From assembly GCA_050084985.1 (NCBI GenBank), contig JBITNC010000001.1:123380001-123444000 (forward strand): a stretch of 64,000 nt of DNA. The letters run 5' to 3'. Positions within the stretch are counted from its first letter, which is position 1. Every line of letters begins with the position of its first letter. This DNA is from Nageia nagi. Its lineage: Eukaryota; Pinophyta. Positions 10,506 to 23,039 of the stretch are shown in pieces. A model generated the notes under the pieces. It was not told where the DNA came from and did no database searches. It was given only the letters and a program-made list of their open reading frames with translations. Position numbers and translations under genes: made by a program.

Positions 10506-12640
10506 AAGTATAATGAAAAAAGAACTTTTGAAATGTAATTATGCATATAAAGGAAGTAGAAGGGAAGACAAGAAAAAATTGATACTTCCATGGTTTAATT
10601 GAAGAACTATCCAAATCATCAAGGAATGATTATGTATATTTCCCCCTTTTTGCCTTGGTTTTTAGATGTAATAGTTTGCATGAAGTAGAATCAACAAAGA
10701 GAAAAGAATAAATTGAAAATAAGAGAGATAAAAACACCAAACTCCAAGTATACATAAGATGGTTAACTTATAAAAGATATAGTAATATAGTGATTAATCA
10801 TCATAATATTTTATCATAAATAATATAGCAATAATGAAGAAAGGATGAAATTAATATAAGATGCATATATCATCTTGAGAACATCAAATACAAAAATACT
10901 CAATATTTAATTCTTATATGCATACATACAAGATCAAAATAATAATGTTCATATCATCATGGGATACATAACCCACTCCTAGATGGAACATATGCAATCA
11001 AAATCATATATTTTGACAACATCAAGGGGTACATGCCCCATTCCTAGATGTGACATATGAATCATGAAGAACTAGCATGATGATGATTAGATTAGATCCA
11101 ACCAACAAAGGTGACTCAAAGTAATGATGGAGGTTAGTTTTGACCCAACCAAAAAAGGTGACTCCAAGAGAAATAGCATACATTGTCATGAGATACATGT
11201 AATTTTCCTAGATGTAGATATGATATGCTATCATCATCATGAGTTATAATCCTAATTCCTAGATGTGATATAAAGGTGATGGTTAGTTTAGACCCAACCA
11301 ACAAAGGTGACTCCAAGAGATGGTTGACTAGTTTGTTTCCCAACCATGTATGTGATTAAAGTACCAATGATAATCCAGATTGTATTGAATGATAGAAATA
11401 CTTCATGTATCTTACTCTTTATTTTGATGTATGCCTTTATATACCAATGCCATGTTAGCTTCAATGTTGGTGTTAGTTTAGGTGTTGTATGTTGGTGTTG
11501 TTACATTTGTAGTGTTTGATCTACTTGATCCATTTGATCATGATATTTTGATACCTGATAGAAGCTATTAAAGTATAAATTTTATGACAAAAGGGTTTGA
11601 CCTATCACAAACATGCACAAAATGCTTTGTTCTTTGACTAGATATCCATTTGTTCCTACAAAGAACCTTTTTCTTCAATATTAATTAGTCTTATATTAGG
11701 TTTTAGTTCACATTAAAGAGGAGGTGTCAATGTGTCTAGTGTGAGGTGATAGGTGTGAAGGAATGGTAGTGTAGATACTAGTGATTAGCATGGGCATGAA
11801 CATGAGTTCTAACATGAGGATTATGAAGGAAAATGTTATCCAAAATTTGGGCTAACTGTTGTAATTTTTAAGAAATTAGTAAAGATCATGATTTAAGAGG
11901 TGTAGTGGTGCAAGGTGACCAATGGTTATTGGTTATCTCATAAAATATATCCTATTTTTTATTTAAATAGGCTAAATTGGTGGTTCATTTTCATTTGCAC
12001 TATGTGAATTTTGAGCTCTAGTTTAGGCTAGTTAGTGTGCTCATTATGGCAGGATTAGTGGATTCCTTGGAGGTTTGAGTGATCAAGTAAGTATTTTATA
12101 TATGTGTATCAATGTATTAACTTGATTTGGGCTAGATTTACCAAGATTGTGGATCAATATAATCAATAGGAATACTTGCTTCATCATAATCATATTTTTA
12201 TTGATGTAGTGAGTGCCCAAGACCCTTATTTTATAATTATAATCCCAAGTTGTAAAAGGATGATACAAAATGGTAGAAATTGTTAGGATACCCTAGGGTT
12301 AGAGTTATAAGGTTAGGACTTCCATGATTGTACGATTAGTAGTGGCTTTTAGGAATGAAAGTATGTTTTTAGGCTATATCAAGGGTAAAGGTAATTTTCC
12401 CCTAATTTTAAAAAAATCAACCATGGAAAGCCTAGCATGGATGTTGGTGTGAGTGCAAACACTAGGTTGGTAGATAGGTTACTAGGTGTAGGGAGGGTTT
12501 TCCAAGCTATTATGATATTAAGTGTGTGTTTAGAAAAATAAAATAAAATTTTTCTTGCATGGTTTACATGAAATTGCAAAATTATTTCTCATGGAGCTAG
12601 ATCTTATATCTAGAAGCTGAAAATAACATATGAGATGGCT
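10506..12640. other. Gypsy internal region with short interspersed repeats, copy A
   Basis: No coding domain seen. Between about 10950 and 11350 two phrases alternate several times: a CATCATGGG...CCTAGATG block and a CCCAACCAACAAAGGTGACT block. Similar wording returns at 43790-43890 next to the assembly gap, so it belongs to a dispersed repeat. Confidence 0.5.
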
Positions 12641-13920
12641 TGATAAGCTAAATAATGAGTTAGGTGTGCTTTTATATGTTGGTATGGGTTACCTATTGCA
12701 TGATCCCTATATAATTTGAACAAGGAATTACCCATATCCCTCATAGAGAGGTGGTTAGAAAATACCAGCACCTTCCATTTACCTACCAAAGAGGTCATTA
12801 TTCTCAATGAGTACATTCATAAGATCTTATGGATGCTCATAAAAGGGCATCCCATCTATCTAAATGAAAGCATGACCAATGCACATTGTAAAGGTTCGAT
12901 AAAATGGTTGATGGGTTTAGAGGAGTATCATGAAAGTAATAAGGATGCATACCTTCATCTTGCTTTTAGAGGTAAGATAAAGAGGTTTAGTCAAGTGTAG
13001 TTGATTATGGCCACATACATTGATAGCATTATATACCAAGATAAAAAGCATTATATGTTACCTCTTGGCTTGGTACATATGGTGTATTAGATGACACAAG
13101 GTGTAAGGTATGCATGGGCTCCCTATAACATTACCTAGATGTATCATGAATTACATAAATTTATCATGGTACAAAAGACCAAGAAGATGATTTCATAGTC
13201 ATTTGTATTACAGTGTTGGTTATATGACCACATATAAGTTAATTAGATAGGAAAGCTTTTAGTTAATAGCACATTGTTCAATAATCCTTCATTGTATTCA
13301 TGGGTGAGTAAGGGAAAGATGACATGGATCCACAAGAGTATGGAAGCATATTGGAAGGTGATACATGGACTTTTGTATGGTAAATGGTTGAATTAAATTC
13401 TAACATATAATTTTGTTTTGAAAGGGATGTTATCTATAGACCCTATGTTGGTTTACCCTATTGGCCAAATGGATTATAAGGTGAGTTTAATTGGCAAAGA
13501 AATCCTTATTTGCAAACAAGGAAAATATTTGTTAAACCCTATAGAATGGAGAGGGTTTAAACATAATTTGGTAAGAGATAGGAAATTCCTCCTGAATACA
13601 AATTTTTACTAAGGATTAGAAGGTATAGGGAACATAACCCTAACATATTTAATACTCCACCAAAATGGGCACAAGAGTGAGATGTTCCTCATGATCATGG
13701 TTCAGGGAGTGATACATATGATGAGGGTGTTGAAGCACCTAATGGGCCTCAATTTGACCAAGAGTACCTATCAGGACCAAGAACTAAGCCCTTAGGATTA
13801 TATGGATTGGATAGAATAGCAAAGGCTATAGAGGGAGAAGTTGAGGAAGAAGAGGGTGAGGAAGAGGAATAGGAAGAACACGATATACATATGGAGGATT
13901 TACCTCATCATGAGTAATAA
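12640..13920 (+). pseudogene. Plant mobile domain (PMD, aminotransferase-like PF10536) pseudogene, copy A
   Basis: PMD proteins (MAIN/MAIL1 relatives) occur both as plant nuclear proteins and as passengers of transposons. The reading SLIERWLENTSTFHLPTKEV is the family's ALIERWRPETHTFHLP-type block, followed by KILWMLIKGHPIYL at the place of the LLGLPIDGxPV block. Open from 12716 to 12998, where a TAG replaces the Gln codon of copy B; after it ATYIDSIIYQDKKHY, VRYAWAPYN and YHELHK follow the family's LLWPD / YSWGSA / LYxELC order with further stops. Later RPYVGLPYW and RLERV...FGKR match its C-terminal PY and RV-x-RQFG blocks. An acidic tail (EEEEGEEEE) ends it near 13870. Confidence 0.8.
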
Positions 13921-14079
13921 GGTGGATGGGAGGATGTTCCTCGTTAAATTCCCATTGCTAAGACTTGACAACAACCTGAGAATGAATTGAGTAAATATTT
14001 CACTCTTGTACCTACATGTTAGTCCTTACAAAAAAATGACACATAACTAATATGTATTTATTATTTTACTTTTGTAGAT

Positions 14080-14450
14080 AAAAAAATTGGTCTTAAATTT
14101 TGAGAAGGTTGCAAGGCAACACACAAAGGAGGAGTTACAAAGCCTAAAAGAGGAGAAGGTCACTAAGGATGATGAGCTAGAAGGATTAAGGTAAGGCTAG
14201 CAATGTTGGAACAAGTTGTGGAAATATTGAAGAAGATACATAAGACTTCTAATGACAAAGAATTCCTAAGAATGATGAACCATGTGTTGGAACATAAGAA
14301 GAAGATATAGTACCTCATAAATAAAAAGGCTTACTTGCAAACTCCACTTGTGGCATAGGAGGAGAAAACTAGGATAAAGAGGCCTATTTGTGTAAGATAG
14401 CTTCTAAGTCCAATACTACTAAGAGTGCTAGGAGTCACCACAATACTACA
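14080..14450 (+). pseudogene. PMD gene downstream exons (coiled coil), copy A
   Basis: After a T-rich stretch ending TTTTGTAG (an acceptor-like site near 14077) the plus strand encodes a charged helix (RQHTKEELQSLKEEKVTKDD), a donor-like AAGGTAAG near 14190, then a second charged helix (VEILKKIHKTSNDKEFLRMM). Coiled coils after the PMD are usual in transposon-borne PMD genes. Stops present. Confidence 0.5.
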
Positions 14451-14459
14451 AGCAGTGTT

Positions 14460-15120
14460 AGTATAGGGAACTAGCGTATTGGGTTGTTTGTTGGTTTGAA
14501 AGAAACTATTTCATCATTTTTGATAATATATATGAGACATATTCTTATTTTATTAAATGTTTTGTATCTAAATGTGTGATTTTGATTTTAAGTTATTATA
14601 TGTTTTAAGTTTCAAAGGGAAGTAATGGAATGAATGTTTAATTTTTATACTAAGTTGTTATGTGTGAGATAAGGATGTAATGAACTATTGGTTGCACTAA
14701 GGGATTGTGATATAAATATCAACATGGGCATTAGCCTTGTTGAAAGATAAAGGGCTCAAGTTATGGTTTAATTGTTTATGATTACAAATAGGGTCAAAAT
14801 TTCATGAAAGACTCATAGGAAACTAAGATATTGTTCAAGTTGCATGTTTATGAAATTTGAAGAAAAAATAAACCCTATAAGAAAATCTAGACTCATGATA
14901 GGATCCCAAAGTCACACATGGTTTAAATAAATCTAATGGTGGAGAGATGATAGAAAAGTATGGACTATGCTAGAAATGTTCTAAGGAACTAGAAAAATAA
15001 TGTATACCCTCATAATGGTATACTCTAGAAATTGATGGATTTTTGGTGATTATGATAGAATACTATCATGGGCTTCAATTGATGGCTTATAGATGCCCTT
15101 AGTGTGGATGAGGTAAAAGA
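14460..15120. other. No recognisable feature, end of copy A
   Basis: AT-rich DNA shared with 30790-31445. I see no gene or repeat of note apart from the microsatellite in copy B. Confidence 0.5.
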
Positions 15121-18100
15121 TAGTGAATAGGGACTACTCCTCTGTTCCTCCTGATATAAATATCAAGATAATGAATAGAATATATGGCAAATTTAACTTG
15201 TACAAACCTTTGAAGTGGTTCAATAAGAAAAAAATGCTATTCATAGAACTTTGAACATCTTCTTTCCATTGTAAAGAGCTTCATAATTGCCTTGGCTACC
15301 TCATTCTAGGGATAAAGAAGTGAATCAATTGGGTAAGCTAATTTTCTTTTCTTCGATAAAGGTACCCCTTGCCTGTAGAAATCTTGCACATCTACTACTA
15401 ATATGTGCATCTCATTACAATGCCTCTTCCTTGAGTTAGCCATACCTATGGATGCCTTAATAAGCTTTGCATTGATTGAGAATTAGTGTCCATATACTAC
15501 CACCTTATATTTATCCCAAGATTCTAACACCTAACTGAATCAACTCTGATTATGGTCATTTAGAGAATCTATGAATCCATCAATACCCCATTGTAGAGGA
15601 TCTGCCAAACCACTGGATCCTCCCTAAATTCCTCTCTAAAGGTTGCTTTAAGATGCTACTAGCACATCATCTTGTTTGCATTCAAAATACATAATGATTA
15701 CATATGAGTACTTCTTTCTATATAATAATTCTCAACTTGCCACCCCAACATACCAATATTGACCCTTTATTTGTTCCCATCATCTATAGTTTTGAACAAC
15801 TCAATCCATGGTATTTCTCTAGAGGCCATATGCATATCTCTCTTATATGTATTCCTCCAAATACACCATTTCTTAATTGTATGTCTCATATGAATCATTA
15901 CTCTCCCCTCCCCCTACCAAAGTTTAGATCCAACTAACATTTTTTACTTATCAACTTCCAATTTTCTTTAGCCATATGTTAAATTTTTGCAATCAACATA
16001 TTAGCCAAAATAATCTTTTTGTGGAATATACACCCATTTTTTTCCCTCCATACTTTCTAAAGAAGATGAGGATGTATTATAGACCAATGATGATTCTCCT
16101 CTTTCCCAATCACTGTAGGGGGCACTTGGAGATTGACTTTGTTATATCAATCCTAAATTCTTTTTTTTTTTCTCCTCCAAGATTTCTTTCCACACTTCTT
16201 GAGAAAATGGTTATAACTGGCACATATGGTCCACTATATCTTTCTTGTGAACATCTATTTACCAAAACTTGTCCCTTCTTTCTAATATTTTCAATCATTA
16301 GGGTCCTTTTTCTAAAAACTAGCTATAGGAAATGAGTTACTTTTGGGGTGACTCCTTTGATCCATACCTTTTTAATAGGAAAGGAGGTATATTCTATAGC
16401 CAAGAGGGTAGTGTATCCTAGTTTGAAAAAATATACCCCCTTTCCTAAGTTTTTATCTTGGGATATTAGTACCATTTTCCATTGGTAGCAATAGAGTCGT
16501 GGCCAACATATTATTCATTACCTTTGTTGCTATAGAAAGGTATTAGCTTGGTGGTTGTAACAACTTCTACATTCTTTATCTATTATTCTACTCCATGGAA
16601 TATTGAACCTTAGATCTAATGTTGTTCCTTCCTCATCTTACCCACTTAGTTAGGTTGGAATCTTATTAAGAGGCCTATCTTATACCCATTCATCTTCCCA
16701 AAATCTCACCTCTTTTCCATTACCAATACACTTGGTAGTATTTTCATTCTAAATATGTTTGAATATGATAGGATCTTTCCAAAAGGCTAATCCATATTTC
16801 CTTCAGTCATCTTGAATGAAGTTCAATCCCTCTAATAGATATTTATTTTGGCATATTTTGACAACCTTAAATTCCTCACTACTACTTATTTTCCATGTTA
16901 ATTTCCCTCTTAGTGTTATATTAAACCATTTCAAACTATGGAGGCCAAAACCTCTGTGATTCTTGGGTTTACATACTTTAGCCCAACTCACTACAGCTAC
17001 TCTTTTCTTTTCCTACATTCTGATCTAAAGGACCTTATTGCAAATCAAGTCAATTTGATCACATATACTAGTAGTGATATCAAAGTTAGAGGCATAATAA
17101 ACATGTATAATTTGAAGTACCACTTTCACTAGTAAACATTTGTGAGCAATTGAAAGATTTCCCCCTTCCAAAAAACTAGATTTTTCTGGAATCGCTTTAT
17201 TAGTGGCAACCATAAATATTTTCCTGATGGACCTATAAATAGTGGCATATCTAGTATAGGTAGTTGGGAGGTCTTCAATCTGATAATTGAAGATCCTAAT
17301 AATCTCCCTTTGCCTACTAATATTACTATGGATGAAGAATAGTTTGCCCTTATTAGAGTTGATCTTTTACTGACATGCTCCTTCATAGAGATGTAGGATC
17401 CTTAAGTAATTCCTTACTTCAACCATTGAAGCTTTTCCTATGATGATTGTATCATCCATAAATTGACTATGAGTACTTACGACTAGCATATCATAGGGTC
17501 TAATATCTTTCATTTTGCCAATCCTTTTCCCTAAGGCTTCTACCATTAGGATGAATAGATATAGAGAAATTGGGTTACTCTACATGAGCCCCTTTTCAAA
17601 CTGAAAGATGTTGGAAACCTCTCCATTGATTAGAATAGAGAAGGAGGCCATAAATATACACTAATTAATATAAGATCTTTAGATTGTAAAAAATCTAAAT
17701 TTCTCACATATCTTATCTAGAAATGTCCAGTTGACCCTATCATAAACCTTTTACATATCTAGTTTTAGCATAAACATCTCAATTTTTTTATGCAATTTGT
17801 TATACCTTGTGTATGTTAATGATCCCATCAACAATCTTTCTCCCTTGAATAAATCCTCCCTATTCCAAACAGATAAGGAGATGGAGGTTCAACTTTAACA
17901 TATTAACCATTATTTTAGTGAGGATCGTATATACCATATTACATAGATTGACTAGGTGAAACTTCTTGTAGTATTTTACATCCAAGAATTTGGGAATAAA
18001 TGCCAAAAATGTAACATTTCAAGCCTTAAGGATTTATCGAGAGGATTGGATTTCTCTTACTACCTGGGTGATCTCTATACCCATAAGCCCCTAGAAGTTT

Positions 18101-19517
18101 TGAAAAAATTCTACAAGTAACCCATATGGACTTGGGGATTTGTTATGGGCCATAGAGAAGACTATGTTCTTGATTTTCAAATAAGAGAAAGGTATGATGG
18201 CTTTCCAATTTTGCTCATTAGTCACCAACTTTAGGATATTTTTTAAAATATCCACCATCTAAGCATTGTGAAGTTTTTCTTCCATGGAAAACAACCATTG
18301 AAAGAATCTAACACATGGTTCTTTTATTTCCTTAATGTATTGCATGCATTTTTCTTAAGTAGTCTTAATTTCCAAAATCCTATTTTTTTTATATGTTTGA
18401 AAGTGGTCATTTTCAAAAACCTTGTGTTACGATCACCTTCTTGAAGCCATGTTATTATCGATTTCTATCTCCATTTCATTTCTTTCCTTGGTAAATTGTT
18501 ATGAAGGTAGCATAACCTTCTTTCTCTTCCTTTATAAGATCTGTTGTACTATCCTATAGCTTCCATTCTCTCCCCAAATATAGGGATTCTTACTTTTAAC
18601 TATTACTTCTTTTCCTCAATTTTGCCAAATACTTCTCTATTTCAAACTTTGATCTATTTCTTCATATTTTGTAACTTTTTTGCAATGATGAACATCATGG
18701 TCGTATAGATTGAAAGATTCCACTATTATCTGATCCTTTCCTCCAACTCCATATGACACAACCACATATTTTCAAATATGAAGGGACTATTCTTAGTAGC
18801 ATAGTTGTTTATGTTGAGTAATACTACATTATAATTTGACCCTATTCATGGTAGAGCATGTAGTTGATATTAGGGAAATCATGAATCCTTTCTTGTGATA
18901 CAAAAATCCTATCCAATCTACTCATTATTAGCTTTCCTACTATTTGCCTATTAGTCCAGGTGTACTTGGTTCCATGGATTCTAAGGTCTAACAAACTCGT
19001 GTTAATTAAATAATTCTTAAGATCATTCATCCCAAATAATTGGGGCCCATTTAAAACTCCTCCTAACTTTTCCTCTAAGCATAATGGGGATTTTAAGTCC
19101 CCTATAAGAATCCATCTTTCATCATAATTTTTCTAGAGAATTTCTTCAAGGACTTTTAAAAATTTCCTTCTCTCCAATAGTCTATTTGGTGCATAAATAT
19201 TTATGGTATTTAGTTGCTTTTGGAAGTTTTATGGGTAAGAGTCATACAAATGAAGTTGGTATTTACTTTCATAATAGATCCATCAAAGAGTTTTGGTTTT
19301 CATAAAGATAGGATTTCCCTTGCATTCCTCTCAGATGGGCATATGCCATCATCAATTGAGCCAAATTTCTTCACTTAACCATTTTATTCTTAGCCTCTTT
19401 GACTTTTATTTCCTGTAGGGACACTAAATCAAGCTTCTACTTCCTGCAAATCTCTTGTAGAAGCTTGCTTTCTGAGGGGGTACTCAACCCCCTCATATTA
19501 AATGAGAGGAATATCAT
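15121..19517 (-). pseudogene. LINE ORF2 (endonuclease-RT-zf-RVT), copy B
   Basis: Minus-strand ORF2 from the ATGA overlap at 19517. Endonuclease remnants: MIFLSFNMRGL, GDLKSPLCLEEKL, then YTWTNRQ and LDRIFVSQ (18842-19030). The RT keeps FMDDTIIIG (catalytic box codons at 17451-17462), so both Asp are present, and a SNPIS block where active elements have GDPLS. The zf-RVT part gives KVCKPKNHRGFGLHSLKW near 16960. A last block near 15360-15480 reads ASIGMANSRKRHCNEMHI; it is open but I do not recognise it. In-frame stops (e.g. LLDLRI...YHE ends in a stop) show it is dead. Confidence 0.8.
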
Positions 19518-20670
19518 TGAGCACCCAACTTAGATGGTGCTCCACCCTCGAAGGTATCCAAAGTACCTTTCTTACCATCTACTATATTCTTTACTATTTC
19601 CTTCGTTCTTACCACTTCTAGTGTTGGCCTTCCTTTTATCAAGCTTTTGGTAATTATATGTCTCTCAAGTTGAGTTTCCTTCCTAATTGTGTCATTTGAG
19701 TTGGAAGGACTCTTTCTTCTTCTCATTTTACCTTCCACATTCTACCATTTGTCGTTCCAATTTTGAAAATATTATCCCTTTGTAATCATCATTGGATTAT
19801 TATTCAAAATAGTGTTCACCTTATTATCATCTTGATCCTATTCACTCATCTCATATCCCCAATTATGTTGATGAGTTTCCCCTCCTTCAATACCTTGCCC
19901 TTCTGCTACTTCTTCTGGTTGAGCCTTCTCTTATGGTTGTTTATGTCTCCACTCCCTTTCTTGCAACACCCTTTTCAAGCATGATTTCAAAATATGACCA
20001 ACCTGATTACATAGGGAATAGAGACAGTTATTTATCTCATAGCATAGCTCTTGTTTGACATATTTAATTTCATCCTCTAATGTAATTAACTTTGGAAGTT
20101 TCACTTCAAAGTCCACCATAACATGAAATCGCATCATTACCATTCTTAATCGAGCTTTGGCCACATCATCCATTATTAGCAATCTCCCAAAAGATTTCCC
20201 AATTCCTTCGAAGATCTTCTTATGTAAAAAATCAAAAGGAAGGTTTGGAAGAGTTACGCAGATATGCGCTCTTATTATTTATGCTTATAGTGGATTGAAA
20301 CCAGACCTCCATCGTTCAAAAAATAATCTTGTATTACCGAAGAACCAAGATGAGCTCAAGATCACATTTCGATTATTTTTATTGCTAAAGGGGAAGAGCA
20401 TATAGTCGTTAGGTAATGTAGCAATATCCAAACTCTCCAAAAGTTTCCATTTGAATTTTTCCCATTTCTAGATACGATTAATGTTCAATCTTGCTCCCTA
20501 AATTTTTCTAATCAAACTAAGTCTACCTCTTTTCATAGTTTGGTTAGTGACTGCTCGAGGATCTTAAGTTTTAATTTCCCATTCTTCGAAGTTGTAGCTC
20601 TTAACGAGAGACCAAGATCCACCTTCACCTCTTGAGAGAATAGTTCTCTCCAAGCTTTTCGATTCTCCAT
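19514..20670 (-). pseudogene. LINE ORF1 (DUF4283 / zinc-knuckle), copy B
   Basis: Same protein as at 3229-4386. Start Met at 20670 (MENRKAWRELFSQEVKVDL), stop TGA at 19514 overlapping the ORF2 ATG. The span is 1157 nt, one base short of copy A, so a net frameshift exists in addition to stops. The knuckle reads LYSLCNQVGHILKSC, with the same Tyr in place of the first Cys as in copy A; both copies therefore descend from an already damaged (or genuinely variant) knuckle. The basic tail after the knuckle is open from 19738 to the stop. Confidence 0.75.
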
Positions 20671-20874
20671 GTTATCTCCTCATTCACTCATCGTAGCTAA
20701 GGGGAATCATCGATCAAAGGGAAGACGATAGAAGTGAAACATCCTAGCAAATTCTAAGGTTGGAGAGCATGCCATTCTTCTTTATTTTGAGAAGATGTAT
20801 CATTCTACCATACATTTGAAAATATTAAATATTTAGGATAAACACTATGAAGAATTTATATCCATTGACTTGTA

Positions 20875-20945
20875 GGATTGAAACCCATAACTTTTCAAAA
20901 GAGACCAGGAACCCTTACCGCTACACCAATACCTTACGATTTATA
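20875..20945 (-). mobile_element. tRNA-like Pol III module (SINE-type), copy B, module 1
   Basis: Counterpart of 4592-4660. Box A-like sequence 20928-20918 (TGGTGTAGCGG) and box B-like 20885-20875 (GGTTTCAATCC) are both unchanged although surrounding DNA has drifted. Confidence 0.5.
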
Positions 20946-21229
20946 AATAATCCTTTTTTATGATGATAAACTTTAAATTAAATTATTTTATAAAATCTTT
21001 TTAATTATGAAATTATATAATTCTACAAATATAAAAAATTTGGTTAAAAACAAAAAAAAAATATTTATAAACTAAATAAAAATACTTATAATAATATATT
21101 CATCTTTGAAAAAATATTAAACATCAACACAACCTAAAAAGTACACTGAACAAAGAATTTTCCTTAAAAAAATTCAAAGACATCATCCAACATTTAATAT
21201 AAACAACATTTTCTAACTACGCGAAAAAG

Positions 21230-21600
21230 AAACTTTATGCTCTTGGATGGAATTTGTGTACTACAAGCATTCATTCCCGGTACATGTTCTCCAATAATGA
21301 GATGGTGGGGTTTGAATTTGGGTCGTTTTAATGACAGTGGTGGGTTTCATTTTCAGTGTTGGCCTATCATTCTTCTCTGTTATGAAAAAGAAGAGGTTCC
21401 AACCTGGTCGTTGCAGGGCCGTAAAGCTTCTGACAATGCAGGCATAAACATCTATGGTCACGGGTTGATGGAAATTGTGTATTCCCAGTCTTAGCTGTTT
21501 GGTCTTTGAAAAGTCATACCATGGCCCCATGTTATTCAATAATTTAGAGTATGTTGGTCACCTTAGCATTTAAAACTAATAATTGCAACTTTCTGTAATG
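21230..21600. other. Unrecognised higher-GC block, copy B
   Basis: Counterpart of 4985-5410. Open frames exist on both strands (plus 21237-21494, minus 21539-21261), which argues for chance opening rather than a gene. No motif recognised. Confidence 0.35.
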
Positions 21601-21639
21601 GCTATGTAGAATGAAAAAGAAAGGACTTATTTTGTTTTT

Positions 21640-21745
21640 ATCTTGTTATTATTATTATTATTGTTGTTGTTAATATTTTTATTAATTTTTATAATTATTA
21701 TGATTATTATTATTTTTTATTATTATTATTATTATTATTCACTTA
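21640..21745. repeat. ATT trinucleotide microsatellite, copy B
   Basis: Longer ATT run than in copy A, with a second ATT tract near 21717-21739. Confidence 0.85.
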
Positions 21746-22169
21746 ATTTTTTGAATGATTAAATTTACTTTAATAAAACATTAAATCATATAAAATGTAT
21801 ATGGTAGAAAAATTTATACTTCGAGCGTTTTGTGTTACATCAAAAAAGAAATTTTGGGAAAAGTAAAATAATCTTCACATTGCCTTTATACAAAGTACAC
21901 TATCACCGCTATAAAATAATTATACGATAAAAAAGGAGACAACAGAAATCCATCACTAACGTGATCCATCACATGCATTTAACACATTAAAAAGAGGGTG
22001 AGGTACTAGCAAGTTGAATGTTAGCTAGCTCGTAGAGAAGTGGCTATCTTTTTAATAATTGTCGTGTTCACCATATCCTCATTATGCTTTCAAACATTGG
22101 AAGAGAATATTTGAATGATGGATGAATGAAACATTTGAACGATGGACAATGATAGTGAAATAGACATAG

Positions 22170-22400
22170 TTTTCCATTATTTATTATATTTAAAATTTAA
22201 TATTTGAAATTTATATTTAAAATGTATAATTTATAATGTCTATTTAAAATTTAAAATGTATATTTAAAATTTAAAATTTATATTTATAATTTAAATTTAC
22301 ATTTAAATTTTAAAATTCAATATTTATATTCCATATTTATAATTTATATTTAAAATTGATAAAAAAAATTAAAATTAATAATTTATATTTAAAATTAAAG
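22170..22400. repeat. TTTAAAATTTA-type AT-rich repeat, copy B
   Basis: Counterpart of 5945-6155, slightly expanded. Confidence 0.7.
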
Positions 22401-22544
22401 GGTTACAAGTTGAGTGGACAATTGACGGTCAACCATGAAAGGTAGTTGAGCAGGTGGTGGGGAAAAACATTTTGAGAATGTTCATTGATGCCAAGACTCT
22501 TTCACCTAGTTATGCATGCAATGCGATATGCCCAAAACAACATA

Positions 22545-22660
22545 AACTCTATTGGTTGAGTTGGTCATGTTGTGACAGAATGCCCCATGTTCAAATCCCA
22601 CTAAAAGTGATAAAAATGTACTCCCTATAATCGTCTCATAGATTGCTTTTGATCTCGCGA
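22545..22660 (+). mobile_element. tRNA-like SINE-type module 2, copy B
   Basis: Box A TGGTTGAGTTGG (22553-22564) fits the consensus fully; box B GTTCAAATCC (22589-22598). The spacing is only 24 nt because 18 nt present in copy A are missing here. Followed by an AT-rich body. Confidence 0.5.
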
Positions 22661-22759
22661 AAATATTAATAAAATTTCTTTTTTATTATCTCTATCTTTC
22701 TTCTTCAATATTACAAGTCAAAAGAAGATTCTTATCATAGAAAGTGAACTTGTTACTTG

Positions 22760-23030
22760 AATCGCATCACAACCTCAAAGTTTCATTTGCATCATTGAGT
22801 CTCCCTTTGACATCAATCCTAAGATCGTTCTAATTCAACAATGAAGGCGAAACCCTCACTATCCATTCAAATTTGTACAACATAAGATTATGCTTAACTG
22901 ATGATAAAACTCTATATTTAGAAATCTCGTTATCCAACACTTTCAAAATCTTATTCACTCCCTTCTAAGGACAATTGCTTATCCCTACAATTCTCATGAG
23001 AAACACCTCATGATCCATTTACAAATATTT
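22760..23030 (-). pseudogene. Unidentified coding remnant, copy B
   Basis: Counterpart of 6518-6820, with a one-base deletion in an A run (plus strand CCTCAAAG versus CCTCAAAAG) that breaks the frame. Confidence 0.3.
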
Positions 23031-23039
23031 TCCACCACC

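Larger units (their letters stand above)
1..15120. repeat. Tandem segmental duplication, copy A (left-truncated by window)
   Basis: Base 1 of the window corresponds to base 16289, and the two stretches can be followed in parallel from there to 15120 / 31445 with scattered substitutions and small indels (about 16 differences in the first 600 bases by eye, near 3%). The unit contains a LINE, SINE-like modules, a gypsy LTR and a PMD pseudogene in the same order and orientation in both copies. Copy A begins inside the LINE, so the array may continue to the left of the window. Confidence 0.95.
15121..20790 (-). mobile_element. LINE (non-LTR retrotransposon), copy B, near full length
   Basis: Only copy of this LINE seen from ORF1 to the 3' end, about 5.7 kb on the minus strand. 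The 3' limit at 15121 is set because copies B and C share sequence up to exactly that base (TAGTGAATAGGG on the plus strand) and then differ. No poly(A) tail (plus-strand poly-T) is present at this end, unusual for a plant L1-type element. Both ORFs are broken. Confidence 0.85.

Noticed and set aside
10950-11350. Regularly spaced short repeats that could suggest a CRISPR-like array
   Set aside because: Repeat units vary in length and sequence, two different phrases alternate, and the context is a plant retroelement.
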